64,000 bases of DNA, taken from the NCBI GenBank assembly GCA_037974965.1, contig JBBPFI010000001.1, positions 3,088,501-3,152,500 on the forward strand. Reading direction: 5' to 3'. Below, in pieces: positions 32,269 to 45,061 of this stretch (positions are counted from its first letter, which is position 1; the number at the start of each line of letters is the position of its first letter). Origin of the DNA: Dacryopinax spathularia (lineage: Eukaryota > Basidiomycota > Dacrymycetes > Dacrymycetales > Dacrymycetaceae). Both the position numbers and the translations under genes were made by a program. Below the pieces are notes generated by a model. It saw nothing but the letters and a program-made list of their open reading frames with translations. It did no database searches and was not told the origin of the DNA.

Positions 32269-35200
32269 ATGGAAGTAAGTTTTAAATCGTTACTCGACAG
32301 CTGGTGCAGCAATACTAATGTCTGCGATCAGGGCTTCCCATCCACCTCATCGACCGCAGCAGCGGTCACGTTCATCACCTTCGTCCAAGACCTGAAGCGG
32401 AAGACGAAACAATGGGAGGAAATGGTGGATATGTGCGCGAGCGGGGAGAAGACGCTCGAGCGCTTTCGGTACAACTTTCCCGATGACTGGCTGTATAGCG
32501 ACCAGTTGAGGGGGGAGTGGAGTGCGTATAACGAGATTTTGAAGAGGAAGAACGATGCGATTCAGGAGCAGCTGGGTGCGTCTGCTCACATATGAATTCT
32601 CGCCAGTTTGGGTACTTATGCGCTACTGTAGCTGGCTTGCAGCTGAAGATCGTCGCTGAGGACAATATCGTCGAGAAGCGTATTGGCGACATCATAGAAG
32701 AGTGGGAGCAGATCCGGCCCGTGCAGGGCAACGTCAAAGCTGACACTGCGCTCAACACAATCAATGCCTTCGAGGTCAAGCTCAACAAAGTCAAGGACGA
32801 CTACGACCTCGTTTGCCGAGCAAAGGAAGCGCTTGACCTAGAGTTGACTCGACACAACCGCCTTGACCCGGTTTTCGAGGAGCTTCGCGATCTTAAGGGC
32901 GTATGGACGGCTCTATCTGGCATATGGTCCCAGATCGCCGACCTCAGGGATACGCCATGGTCCAGCATCATCCCTCGCAAATTGCGGCAGTCACTCGATG
33001 CTTTACTCACCAGCACGAAGGATATGCCGAACCGTATGCGCCAGTATGCTGCGTTCGAGTTTGTTCAGGATACGCTTAGGGCATACATCCGCAACAATCC
33101 GATGATTACCGAGCTGAAGAGCGAGGCGCTGAGGGAGAGGCACTGGAAACTGCTCTTCAAGAACCTCAAAGTGCAGTCATACTCCTTGCCCTCGTGAGTC
33201 AATGTTTGCTAGCACAAAGTGTGAAACTGACCAGTGCCAGGATGACACTCGGACAAATCTATGACCTCGATCTCAAGCGGAACGAAGCTGTGATCAAAGA
33301 TGTCATCATCCAAGCTCAAGGAGAGATGGCTCTGGAAGAATATCTTCGCCAAGTTCGCGAGACCTGGAGCCAGTACCCCCTCGATCTCACGCCCTATCAA
33401 GGCAAATGTCGCCTCATTCGCGGATGGGACGATCTCTTCACCAAGTGCAGCGAGAATCTCAACTCGCTCGTCGCGATGAAGCTCTCGCCGTACTACAAGG
33501 TGTTCGAAGAGGAGGCCGCCGGCTGGGAAGAGAAGCTGAACCGCGTCCATGTTCTCTTCGACGTCTGGATCGACGTACAACGGCAATGGGTCTACCTCGA
33601 GGGCATCTTCTCGAACAGCGCGGATATCAAGCACCTGCTGCCTGTCGAGAGTGCCCGCTTTCAGAATATCAACACCGAGTTCCTGAGCGTCATGAAGAAA
33701 GTCTACAAGGCGCCCTACGTCATGGATGTTCTGAACATTCCCGGAATCCAGAAGAGCATGGAGCGTCTTGCCGACTTGCTCACGAAGATCCAGAAGGCGC
33801 TCGGCGAGTACCTCGAACGGGAACGTGCTTCTTTCCCTCGGTTCTATTTCGTCGGTGACGAAGATCTCCTCGAGATCATCGGCAACAGCAAGGATATCCT
33901 GCGGATCATGAAGCACCTCAAGAAGATGTTTGCTGGCATTGCGACCATCTTGCTGGATGACGACCTTACGCAAATCTACGGCATGGCATCGAGGGAGGGT
34001 GAAGAGATACTCTTCCCTCAGCCGATCATCTTGAAGGACTACCCGAAGATCAACGACTGGCTGACCAAGCTAGAAGCGCAGATGAGGCTTTCTCTGGCCG
34101 AACTGCTGGTCGAGGCGGTCAACGAGCTGCAGGGCTTCTACGGCGTCGGTTCCGAGCTCGATCGGAATGCGTTCCTACAATGGGTTGATAAGTACCCAGC
34201 GCAGCTTGTGACGTTGGCCGTCCAGGTGGCATGGACAGCCTCGGTCGAGGCTGATTTGAGCGCCGGCACAAGCCCTTCTGGTCCGCTTGCAACCACAGGT
34301 CAAGGGCTGGACCTGCTGGCCGACATCGTGCTGACAGATCTAAACGCTATCACCCGCCGAAAATGCGAACATCTCATTACGGAACTTGTTCATCAACGTG
34401 ATGCAACCCGTATCCTTGTCAACAACCGTGTCAGAGACTCGTCCTCCTTCGACTGGCTCTACCAAATGCGCTTCTACCTGGACAGGTCGATCAGTGAGCC
34501 CTTAGAGCGCCTCAAAGTGCGCGTTGCCGACGCCATCTTCCCTTACGGTTGGGAGTATCTTGGTGTTCCGGATCGCCTGGTTCAAACTCCGTTAACGGAT
34601 CGCTGCTACCTTACATTGACGCAAGCGCTGGATCGCCAGCTCGGCGGATCTCCCTTCGGGCCTGCCGGCACAGGTCAGCATATCAATTGGAATAATTAAC
34701 CTTGACTGACAATGATTATAGGTAAAACCGAGTCCGTCAAGGCTCTCGGCGTGCAACTCGGCAGATTTGTGCTCGTTTTCTGCTGTGACGAAACCTTCGA
34801 CTTCCAAGCCATGGGTCGTATTTTCGTCGGTCTATGCCAAGTTGGAGCTTGGGGCTGCTTCGACGAGTTCAACCGTCTGGAAGAACGTATTCTCAGTGCT
34901 GTCTCCCAGCAAGTCCAGACCATTCAGCAAGGTCTGGCTGATGTTGTCAAGAACCCGTCGCTAGAGATTGAGCTGGTGGGCAAGAATGTCAAGCTGAATC
35001 CCAACATGGGTTCGTATAATATTGTAGTATGCTGCATTCCGCTTATCTCTTGCAGGTATCTTCATTACGAGCAACCCGACCTATGCTGGTCGGTCACAAC
35101 TTCCGCCTAATCTTACCAAGCTTTTCAGACCGTATGTTCTCCCTTTGTGTGGCAACCGCATACAGCTCATGTTGGAATAGGATGGCAATGACGCGTCCAG

Positions 35201-38200
35201 ATCGTGAACTTATTGCCCAAGTGATGCTGTTCTCGCAAGGCTTTCGGACGGCTGAGACCCTCGCATCCAAGATTGTGCCGTTCTTCAACCTCTGCGAGGA
35301 ACAGCTATCACCTCAGGCGCACTATGACTTCGGTCTTCGAGCGCTGAAAGCTGTCCTGTCGAGTGCCGGTATACTTAAGCGAGAGCGGACGCAGACGGCG
35401 GGAGCTCCAGAAGTGGCCGACGAGGCAGCGAACGGTTACAGCGAGCAATTGATTCTGATTCAGAGCGTGACGGAAACGATCGTTCCAAAGCTGGTTGCCG
35501 ACGACGTACCGCTTTTGACCAGGTTCGTCCCTCATTCCTCCATTTGTTCCCCCATCGCTGAAGAGCCTCGTAAAGCTTGTTGTCGGACGTCTTCCCTGGA
35601 ATTGATTTTGTGCCTGTGGACCTCGACGTCCTAAAAGGTCACATTCTTGATGTGTGCCGGGAACGTCAGCTGGTCCCAGGGGAGCGCTGGATTGCCAAGA
35701 TTCTCCAGCTGTACCAAATTCAGAAAATCCAGCATGGCTTGATGATGGTGGGACCCTCTGGTACGGGGAAGAGCAACGCATGGAGCGTGCTCCTCGCTGC
35801 ATTGCAGCGTTACGACGGTACCGAAGGCGTCTCCTACGTCATCGACCCGAAGGCGATCCACAAAGATGCGCTGTACGGCACTCTCGATCCTACAACTCGC
35901 GAATGGACCGACGGCCTCTTCACGCATATCCTTCGCAAGATTGTAGATGATGTTCGTGGAGAAAGTGCGAAAAGGCATTGGATTGTCTTTGACGGCGATG
36001 TCGATCCTGAATGGGTGGAAAATCTGAATAGGTATATTAATTGTTAGCCTGCCTTCAGTGCAACAGGCTAATATCGCTGTGCAGTGTGCTGGATGACAAC
36101 AAGTTGCTCACACTACCCAACGGCGAGCGCTTGAATCTTCCTCCAAATGTCCGTATCATGTTCGAGGTTGAACATCTAAAATATGCCACCCCAGCTACAG
36201 TCAGTCGATGCGGTATGATCTGGTTCAGCGATGACATTGTGGACACGGCAATGATGTGTCGCCATTACCTCGACACACTCTTGCACACCGGTATCGACGC
36301 AGATGAAGACGAAACCGACGGTGCTGCGAGGGCGATTCAAACGGCAGCAGATGCGTCGCCGAGCCTTGCTATACAGCGGACCGTGGTCGGCGTCCTGGAG
36401 CCCTTCTTCGGAGACGACGCACTCATTCAAGCATCCCTCCAGCAAGCCGAGACTTACGAGCATATCATGGACTTCACCCACATCCGTGCTTTGGAGACGC
36501 TCTTCTCGCTTCTTAACAAGACTATTCGAAATATCGTCGAGTACAACATCCAGCATTCAGACTTTCCGTTGTCGGCGGAACGTGTGGAACAATACGTTTC
36601 TAAGCGTCTGCTGATTGCTATTGTTTGGGCCTTCACTGGGGATACCAAACTTGACTTGAGGGCTGATATGGGCAACTTCCTTCGCACTCAAACCGGGATC
36701 GACATGCCGGCATTCCTACCGGGTACATCCCTGATCGACTACGATGTGCAAGTGTCCTCCGGAGAATGGATACCGTGGCAAAGTCGAGTGCCGACAGTCG
36801 AGCTGGATTCGCACGCCATCACACAATCTGATGCTGTGGTACCGACAGTCGATACGGTCCGACACGAAGAGGTTCTCTACTCTTGGCTATCTGAACACAA
36901 GCCTCTGTTACTTTGCGGTCCGCCTGGTTCGGGTAAGACCATGACCCTCTTCAGTGCTCTCAGAAAGGCCACGGATCTGGAGGTCATCGGCCTGAATTTC
37001 TCCAGTGCCACCACGCCGGAGTTGGTGCTGAAGACCCTCGACCAGTATTGCGAATACAGGAAGACCCCTAACGGTGTTGTGCTGGCTCCAGTACAAATCG
37101 GACGGTGGCTGGTCATCTTCTGCGACGAAATCAACCTTCCCGCTCAAGATAAATACGGCACGCAGAGAGTTATTTCTTTCCTCCGACAGCTGGTGGAGCA
37201 AAATGGCTTTTATAGGACTTCGGACATGGCCTTCGTCAAACTGGAGCGAATACAGTTTGTTGGTGCTTGCAACCCACCGACGGATCCCGGAAGAGTGCCT
37301 CTCACGCAGCGTTTCCTCCGTCATGCACCACTGGTCATGGTTGACTATCCTGGGGAGCTTTCCTTGAAACAGATCTACGGCACGTATAACAGAGCTCTTC
37401 TGAAGGTCCAAGCCAATCTTCGCGCATACGCGGAACCGTTGACTGACGCCATGGTGGATTTCTACTTGGCATCGCAAAAGCGTTTCACGACGGATATTCA
37501 AGCCCATTACGTGTACAGCCCTCGCGAGCTGACCCGGTGGTGCCGTGGTATCTACGAAGCGATCCGTCCGTTAGAATCTCTGTCAGTTGAAGGCCTCGTG
37601 AGAGTTTGGGCTCACGAGGCACTGCGTCTATTTCAAGATCGGCTGGTATCCGAAGACGAGCGGCAATGGACGGACGAACGCGTGGATACCACGGCGTTGT
37701 CCCATTTCCCCACCATCAATCGGACGGAGGCTCTTGCACGGCCGATCCTATTCTCTAATTGGACTTCCCGCCACTACATTCCCGTGGACCGCGATCAGCT
37801 GCGCGAATACACTAAGGCCCGCCTGCGAGTATTCCATGAGGAGGAGCTGGATGTACCGTTGGTCCTGTTCAATGACGTCCTTGACCATGTCCTTCGGATC
37901 GACCGAGTCTTCCGCCAAGTGCAAGGTCACTTACTGCTGATTGGAGTGAGCGGTAGTGGAAAGGTATGTATTCGACAAATATCTGGACCGCTCAGTCACT
38001 GACGGAAAACAGACTACGCTGTCGCGGTTCGTGGCGTGGATGAATGGGCTCAGCATCTTCCAAATCAAGGTCTCCAACAAGTATACAGGAGCTGACTTTG
38101 ATGAAGATCTGCGGACCGTTCTTCGGAGGGCTGGATGTAAAGGGGAGAAGATCTGCTTCATCATGGATGAATCAAATGCCCTAGACTCTGGCTTCTTAGA

Positions 38201-41200
38201 AAGGCTGAACACCTTGTTGGCCAATGCGGAAGTTCCGGGCTTGTTTGAAGGCGATGAGTACTCAGCACTCATGACGGCATGTAAGGAAGGCACGCAACGA
38301 GACGGATTGATGCTGGACTCCAACGAGGAGCTGTATCGATGGTTCACGTCTCAGGTGGCAAGGAACCTTCATGTCGTCTTCACAATGAACCCGCCTTCGA
38401 ACGGTCTAGCGTCGCGTGCAGCAACTTCTCCCGCTCTGTTCAACCGCTGCGTTCTTGATTGGTTTGGTGATTGGTCGGACCAAGCACTGTTCCAAGTCGG
38501 CATGGAATTCACCCATACGCTGGACCTTGATCTTGCGACATACAAATCGCCACTGCACTTCCCCATTGCCTATCGACAGCTATCCCTCCCTCCGACACAC
38601 AGATCCGCCGTAATCAATGCATTTGTTCACGTGCACGACTCCTTGAAATCGCTCAGTGCGAAACTCAGCAGACGGCAGGGTCGCTATAACCATGTTACAC
38701 CCCGTCACTACCTAGACTTGTAAGCTGATGTCTTGACTTCTCCTGCTTATGCTGACATCTGCCTAGCATCAATCACTATGTTCGCCTCCATAGCGAGAAA
38801 CGGGAAGAACTTGAAGAGCAGCAGCGTCACTTGCACGTTGGCCTAGACAAGCTGCGCGATACCGTCACGCAGGTTGAGGAGCTGCGAAAAAGCTTGGCTA
38901 TTAAACGGACACAGCTCGCCGACAAGGATACGCAGGCGAACGATAAACTACGCCAAATGGTCGACGATCAGCGAGTAGCAGAAGAACGAAAGACGGAATC
39001 TGTCCGCCTCCAGCAGGAAATACAGAGGCAGGAGCGCTATATCCAGGAACAGCGCAAGAAGGTGATGGCCGACTTGGCTGGCGCGGAGCCAGCGGTCCAG
39101 GAGGCGAAGGAGTCTGTTGGGCAGATCAAACGCCAGCAGCTAACCGAAGTGCGGTCAATGACTAATCCACCGGAAACCGTCAAACTGGCCATGGAGTCTG
39201 TGTGCACCTTGTTGGGCCACAAAATCGATAGCTGGAAGACCGTCCAGGGCATCATCCGCCGGGATGACTTCATTTCGAACATCGTGCATTTCGACACTGG
39301 CCGACAAATGACGAAGTCTTTGCGCGATAAAATGGAACGCGACTTTATGAGCAAGCCAGCATACAACTTCGAACGGGTTAATCAGGCGAGTAAAGCTTGC
39401 GGTCCTCTGGTCAAATGGGTTATTGCGCAAGTCCGCTACTCGGAAATCATCGACATGGTTGAACCCTTGCAAAACCAGCTTGAAGAACTTTCGGAGGAAG
39501 CTGGACAGTTACGGCACCGCGAGTCTCAGCTTCGAAGCATGATATCCGATCTCGAAGCCAGTATTGCTCAGTACAAGGTCGACTACGCCGCCCTTGTAGG
39601 CGAAGTACAGTCCATCAAAGCTGAAATGGAGCGTGTTCAATCCAAGGTGGATCGCAGCATGACTCTCCTGGATAGCTTGTCTTCTGAGCGAGAACGCTGG
39701 GAAGCGGAGAGCAGAACCTTCGACATCGAGATGGGCACCATTGTCGGCGACGTCTTGCTCTGTGCAGCCTTCTTGGCGTATGGAGGCTTCTTCGATCAGC
39801 ACTACCGTGAAACGATGTGGCAAGAGTGGGGCTTCCATCTCTCAGAAGCTGGCATCCAGTACAAGACAAACCTTTCTCTCACAGAATATCTCTCAACCGC
39901 GGCTGACCGACTTGGATGGCAGGCGCACTCGCTGCCTTCCGACAACCTCTGCATTGAGAACGCGATCATGCTGCGTCGCTTCAACCGCTATCCGCTGATC
40001 ATCGATCCCACTGGTCAAGCAACCACATTCCTGATGGAAGAATACCGCGATCGCAAAATCACCGTAACGAGCTTCTTGGATGAAGCTTTCCTCAAGAATT
40101 TGGAAAGTGCCCTGCGCTTCGGAAACGCGCTCCTGATCCAGGACGTCGAGCATTTGGATCCCATCTTGAACGCGGTCCTCAACAAGGAACTCCGTCGTAC
40201 GGGCGGACGTGTACTTATCCGTTTGGGTAGCCAAGACATCGACTTCTCGCCAGCGTTCACCATGTTCTTGTCCACCAGGGATCCATCTGTGGAATTCTCT
40301 CCTGATATTTGCAGTCGAGTCACCTTCGTGAACTTCACAATGACGCGCAGCAGCTTGCAAAGTCAGTCCCTAGAACAAGTCTTGAAGGCAGAACGACCAG
40401 AAACGGACCAAAAACGAAAAGACCTGATGAAGATTCAGGGCGAGTTCCGTTTACGCCTCCGTGCCTTGGAGAAGCTGCTATTGCAAGCGCTCAATGAATC
40501 CACTGGAAACATCCTGGACGATGATAAGGTGATCTTCACTTTGGAGAACCTCAAGAAAGAGGCCGGCGAGATCATGCAGAAGTCCGCAGACACTGAAGTC
40601 GTGATGGCGCAAGTGGAGCAAGTTACGTCGGAATATCTCCCACTGGCGCAAGCATGCAGCTCGATATTCTTTGTTCTGGAGCAGCTCAGCGTCATCAACC
40701 ATTTCTATCAATTCTCGCTCCGATTCTTCCTGGATATCTTCGACTATGTCTTACTAAGGAATCCGAACCTCTCGCAGGTGAAGGAGTCATCGAAGCGGCT
40801 GCAAATTCTCGTTCGCGACCTCTACATGAACACGTTCAGACGTACATCTCGTGCACTCCTACACAAAGATTATTCTGTCCTGGCGGTCCTTCTGGCACAG
40901 ATCCAACTCAAGGGCATCGGTGAAGGGGAATTACTCGACGAACTTGAGATCTTCATGGAGAGCAGCGATATCAACACAAAGGGTCATGTGGCTCTAACTG
41001 AAGATGAACAACCGATTCAGCTTTCCACAGAGCAGTTCACGGTCCTTGCAGCATACGCTACGAAGTTCAAGTTTTTCCGCAATCTGAAGTCCAGCATCGT
41101 GGATGACGCAGAACGCTGGGTGCCGTTCTTTACTTCATCGACCCCGGAACTGGCTGTTCCATGGATCTGGGAGGAAGAGGAACAAGGTGAGTATTTATAT

Positions 41201-43336
41201 GCTCGGAAAGAGTAGTCTTACTAACACGTCACCAGCGCTTACCAAAGCGGTACGGACGTTACTCGTACTGAAATGTCTACGGCCCGACCGCCTACTACAA
41301 GCTACTTCCAACTTCGTAAACACTGTTTTCGATGCCGATCTCGGCGATGAGGCCACGTACAGTCTCAAGGCCGTGGTATCTGACGAAGTACTTGCGGCAA
41401 ATCCCGTGGCAGTAGTTTCAGTCCCGGGTTATGATGCAAGCTATCGGGTAGAAGATCTTGCTCGCGATACCAGCGCGAAGCTGGCGTCTGTCGCCATGGG
41501 CTCTCAGGAAGGTTTCAGTCTTGCGGATCAGGCGATTGGGATTGCCGCTCGACAAGGCTCCTGGGTGCTGCTGAAAAACGTGCATCTCGCTTCCACGTAC
41601 CTTAGTCAGTTGGAAAAGCGCCTGCAAAGCTTGAATCCGAACCGTAACTTCCGGCTGTTCCTGACCATGGAAGCCAACCCGTCCATACCCGTCAACATCC
41701 TGCGCCAGTCCCGCATACTGATGAACGAGCCCGCCCCTGGAGTCAAGGCCAACCTTCTGGATTCGTTGCAAGGTATTTCCCAACAACGGCTGGCGCAAGG
41801 GCCAACAGAGAAGGTTCGGCTCTATTTCTTGGTGGCCTGGTTCCATGCAGTTGTGCAAGAGCGACTTCGATACGTCCCTCTTGGATGGAGTAAGACGTAT
41901 GACTTCAACAACTCCGACCTTGAGGCAGCTCTTCGCACGATCGATGGTTGGTTGATCACAGCAGCCAAAGGCAGAGCGAATCTGGACCCGGCAACTATCC
42001 CGTGGCAGGCGATTCAGACACTTCTCAAACAGTCTGTCTATGGCGGTCGGGTCGACAGTGACTTTGATCAACAGGTCTTGGATGCGTTCATTGATGCGTT
42101 ATTCACCCCAGCGGCCTATAACGTTGACTTTGACCTCGTACCGCGCACGGCCAACGAGCAAATGTTGCAGCCTCCTGATGGTATCAAGATCAACCATTTC
42201 CTTGACTGGGTGCACAAGCTCCCCGATATCGAGCCGCCAGCATGGTTGAGTCTACCGCCCAATGCCGAAAAGCTAATAGCAGTAGCCGAAGGAGAACAAC
42301 TGCTTGGAAAGCTTCGGAAGATGAAGACACTGGCGGACGACGATGACGAAGCGGTTGCCGTTCCAGGACCGTCTGGCTCGACGGAGACACAACCCGGTTG
42401 GATGAGGTCACTCCTCCAATATTGCGAAGACTGGCTATCCTCCCTGCCTGAGGTAAGGCCATACGCGAAAGGCAAAAGATCTGATACTGACCATCATCAC
42501 AGAAGCTGATATCGTCACATGCACGGTCTGACGAGATTGACCCCTTGAAGCGGCTGTTCGCTCGCGAAACCCGGGTTGGAGGTAATCTGCTGAGACAAGT
42601 CCGACGTGACCTCGCGGATATCGTCCTAGTCTGCAAAGGGGAGCTGAAGCAGACCAATCACCTTCGTGCGCTGTTGTCGCACTTAACAAAGGGTAGGTTT
42701 CCATTAGAGTGTCGAATCGCTCGCGGCTGACTTCGTAACAGGCACGATCCCTTCAACATGGCTGCAGTACAAGGTCCCGCGGGGAATGTCGGCCAGTCAA
42801 TGGATCGCCAACTTCTCCCAGCGTCTGGCGCAGCTGCAAGAGATTGGTAGCCTGAACGACTACACCGGCGTCCAAGTTTGGCTTGGCGGATTGTTCTTCC
42901 CTGAGGCATACGTCACCGTCACCCGGCAGGCTGTTGCACACAGGAACCGCTGGAGTCTGGAGACGTTGGCGCTGCGACTCGATCTGGAGGATAGCAGCAG
43001 CGGTGGTTTCGTTGTGGAGGGTATGTGCCATCCGTGTCAGCTTCAGGGGAGCCGCCTAACATATGTTGCCTAGGTCTTGTGCTTGAGGGTGCCAACTGGC
43101 AGGACGATACTCTGCGCCTGAACGACGGCGACTCGGTCCGTCTGAAGCCGTCTAGCGTTCGCTGGGTCAAGGTCGAGCCGAACGCAGCGAAGAGCGCAAA
43201 GGCGAACATGGTCACCCTGCCTGTCTACCTGAATGGGGATAGGAGCGACGTACTCTTCACGGTCGATCTGCCGTTCGAAGGATGTGACAAGGGGCTCATA
43301 GCGCAGCGGGCGATCTGCCTGACTGCAAGTGGATGA
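32269..43336 (+). CDS. DYN1: Cytoplasmic dynein heavy chain, motor part without tail
   Basis: Fifteen exons: 32269-32274, 32332-32575, 32632-33193, 33241-34673, 34722-35009, 35056-35131, 35181-35522, 35576-36031, 36085-37963, 38013-38719, 38767-41186, 41236-42452, 42503-42692, 42742-43020, 43074-43336. All phases agree and give 3453 residues. The protein starts at the linker ([19 protein letters not shown]), then AAA1 GPAGTGKTES, AAA2 [13 protein letters not shown]3 [10 protein letters not shown] and AAA4 GVSGSGKTTL. A stalk of heptad coiled coil with the microtubule-binding tip lies at about residues 2000-2320. AAA5, AAA6 and the C-terminal domain follow ([37 protein letters not shown]). Exon 1 encodes only Met-Glu, before an intron with a TACTAAT branch site. 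Full chains are about 4300-4600 residues; the roughly 1000-residue tail that dimerises and binds intermediate chains has no room upstream. Confidence 0.93.
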
Positions 43337-43625
43337 TGATCTGGGGGAGTAGACAGATCGAGTAGGTCGAGTTTCTATATTTTCCTCATATACCTGGCAT
43401 GCCAGCATACCTTCCTTCGTCAATTTCGCGCATATATGATAGTGAATCTCGAGAACGTGACTGGGTATAGACGATTCGATTGCTAGCTTAACTTGATATT
43501 CGTACATGATTGGAGCGGTGCAGACTGGTGAAAAAGCGTAAACTCGCCAAACAAAGCAAACCACAGGCAGCATATGCCAAGCCCAGAAACAGAACCACAA
43601 CACACGAGACAGACAGTCAGTCCAC

Positions 43626-44357
43626 TCAACGCCTCCAGCTGGTCCACAACGACGGCAGCTCCTCATCTCCCTCTCCCTCGACGACCTCATCCCCACCCGA
43701 GCTCTCGCCGAACGACTTTGGCTCCCAGGCCTCTCCCATCTGGTTCCATGGCCCTTCTCCGCCCACAGCACCATTCAGCACCTGCAGCCGGTGGTTCCTC
43801 AACGCCTTCAACACCATGCTAAACCCATACCGACTCTTCTCGACGTTCTGCCTAAACCTGTTCAACCCAAACTTCTCGATCCGGTTCTGCAGCAGCCTCG
43901 AGAAGTTCGAGTTGATCGTAGCGGTCGTCTCGTGCAGTGTCCGGTTGGGATCATCGGGGTGCGGACGGAGATGAGCATACTCGACAACTTTCATTATCTT
44001 CACATGGTCAAGGTTGCGCGTGCGGACGTTCGTCTCGCCGTTGTAGGGGTCGACTTCGCTCTCCTCGATAACCCAGCTCTCCGTACGAGGGCCGAGGATG
44101 CCTGATGGAGCCCAGCGAGGGAGCGAGCCGCGCTTAAGGATGAGCCGGGTAGTGACGAGCGTGCCGCGCTCAGTGAAGAGGCGGTCTACTACGTCGACGG
44201 AGACGATATGCGAAGCGTATGGATTCGGGTAGCGTAGGAAGAAGGCGAGGGTTACTGTGGGGAAGGGGTCGCTGAAGCAAGCGTCAGCATACGCAGCCCG
44301 TGTGCTGACGGAACGGCTTGCTTACTCGTACACATGCGTTTGGCGAAAGAACTTCAT
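43626..44357 (-). CDS. UPS1: PRELI/MSF1 lipid-transfer protein, Ups1-like
   Basis: Exons 44357-44326 and 44271-43626 give 225 residues. The start MKFFRQTHVYDDPF and FFLRYPNPYASHIVSVDVVDR are the PRELI signature. RTESWVIEESEVDP, VRTRNLDHVKIMKVVEY and the C-terminal helix NRFRQNVEKSRYGF match Ups1/PRELID1 more closely than Ups2. With Mdm35, Ups1 moves phosphatidic acid across the mitochondrial intermembrane space for cardiolipin synthesis. An acidic tail (about 30 residues) is added after the helix. A second PRELI gene lies 3.6 kb away on the same strand. Confidence 0.88.
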
Positions 44358-44423
44358 TCTGCGACTGGAATAGAGTGCGATGCAGTAGGTTATCGTACGT
44401 TGTTGTGGTTGACAGTAATGCAG

Positions 44424-44480
44424 AGTCGCTCGACCAGATCAGAGAGTATGAGAGCGAGTTACAGCTGGTCGAGCGACTCG
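44424..44480. repeat. Perfect 15-bp inverted repeat upstream of the Ups1-like gene
   Basis: GAGTCGCTCGACCAG (44424-44438) recurs exactly as its reverse complement at 44466-44480 with a 27-bp spacer. It sits 67-123 bp upstream of the ATG at 44357, so it could be a 5'UTR hairpin or a paired operator. No function is shown. Confidence 0.75.
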
Positions 44481-45061
44481 AATATGGCTAGCAGATGAGA
44501 AGGCAGACAGACAGGCGAACAGAGGGAGAAGTGCGAATTGAGGGTCTCGTGAGCATTGCTCAGCTGCTGCGTTTCCTTGTAAAGCAGTCAGCCCCACACT
44601 ATTTGGTTCCGGTAAGCATTTACCCGGCATCACCAGCACCAAGCAGCAGAGTGGCGTGTCCTTCCGGCGATGCGGCTTACTAGAACAGTCGTCGATGGAT
44701 GGCGTCAGGCACACGCCGCTCCACGCGTCATCATCGGCTGCACGGTCGTACACTACCTCAGAATGTCGCTACCACAAATGCGGGGTGACAACAACGCATT
44801 TGACGAGTCATCCGACATCACGCTCGGATGAGGTTACTCCCTCATCAGGACACTGCGTGTGCTCAGCACGACAAGAACGTGGTTAAAGGCGAAAGAATCA
44901 CTGACAAACCCGCTGGAACAAAGACAGCGAATGTGACAGGGTTGTCAAAGACAGCAAACACCGCACCACGCGTTCCGGAGATCGAAAACCAAAACTTCTG
45001 ATTCCTACTTCTTTACGCATTCTGCCGCTCCCTACTAATACAGTCGTTTCATCCCAAGAGG

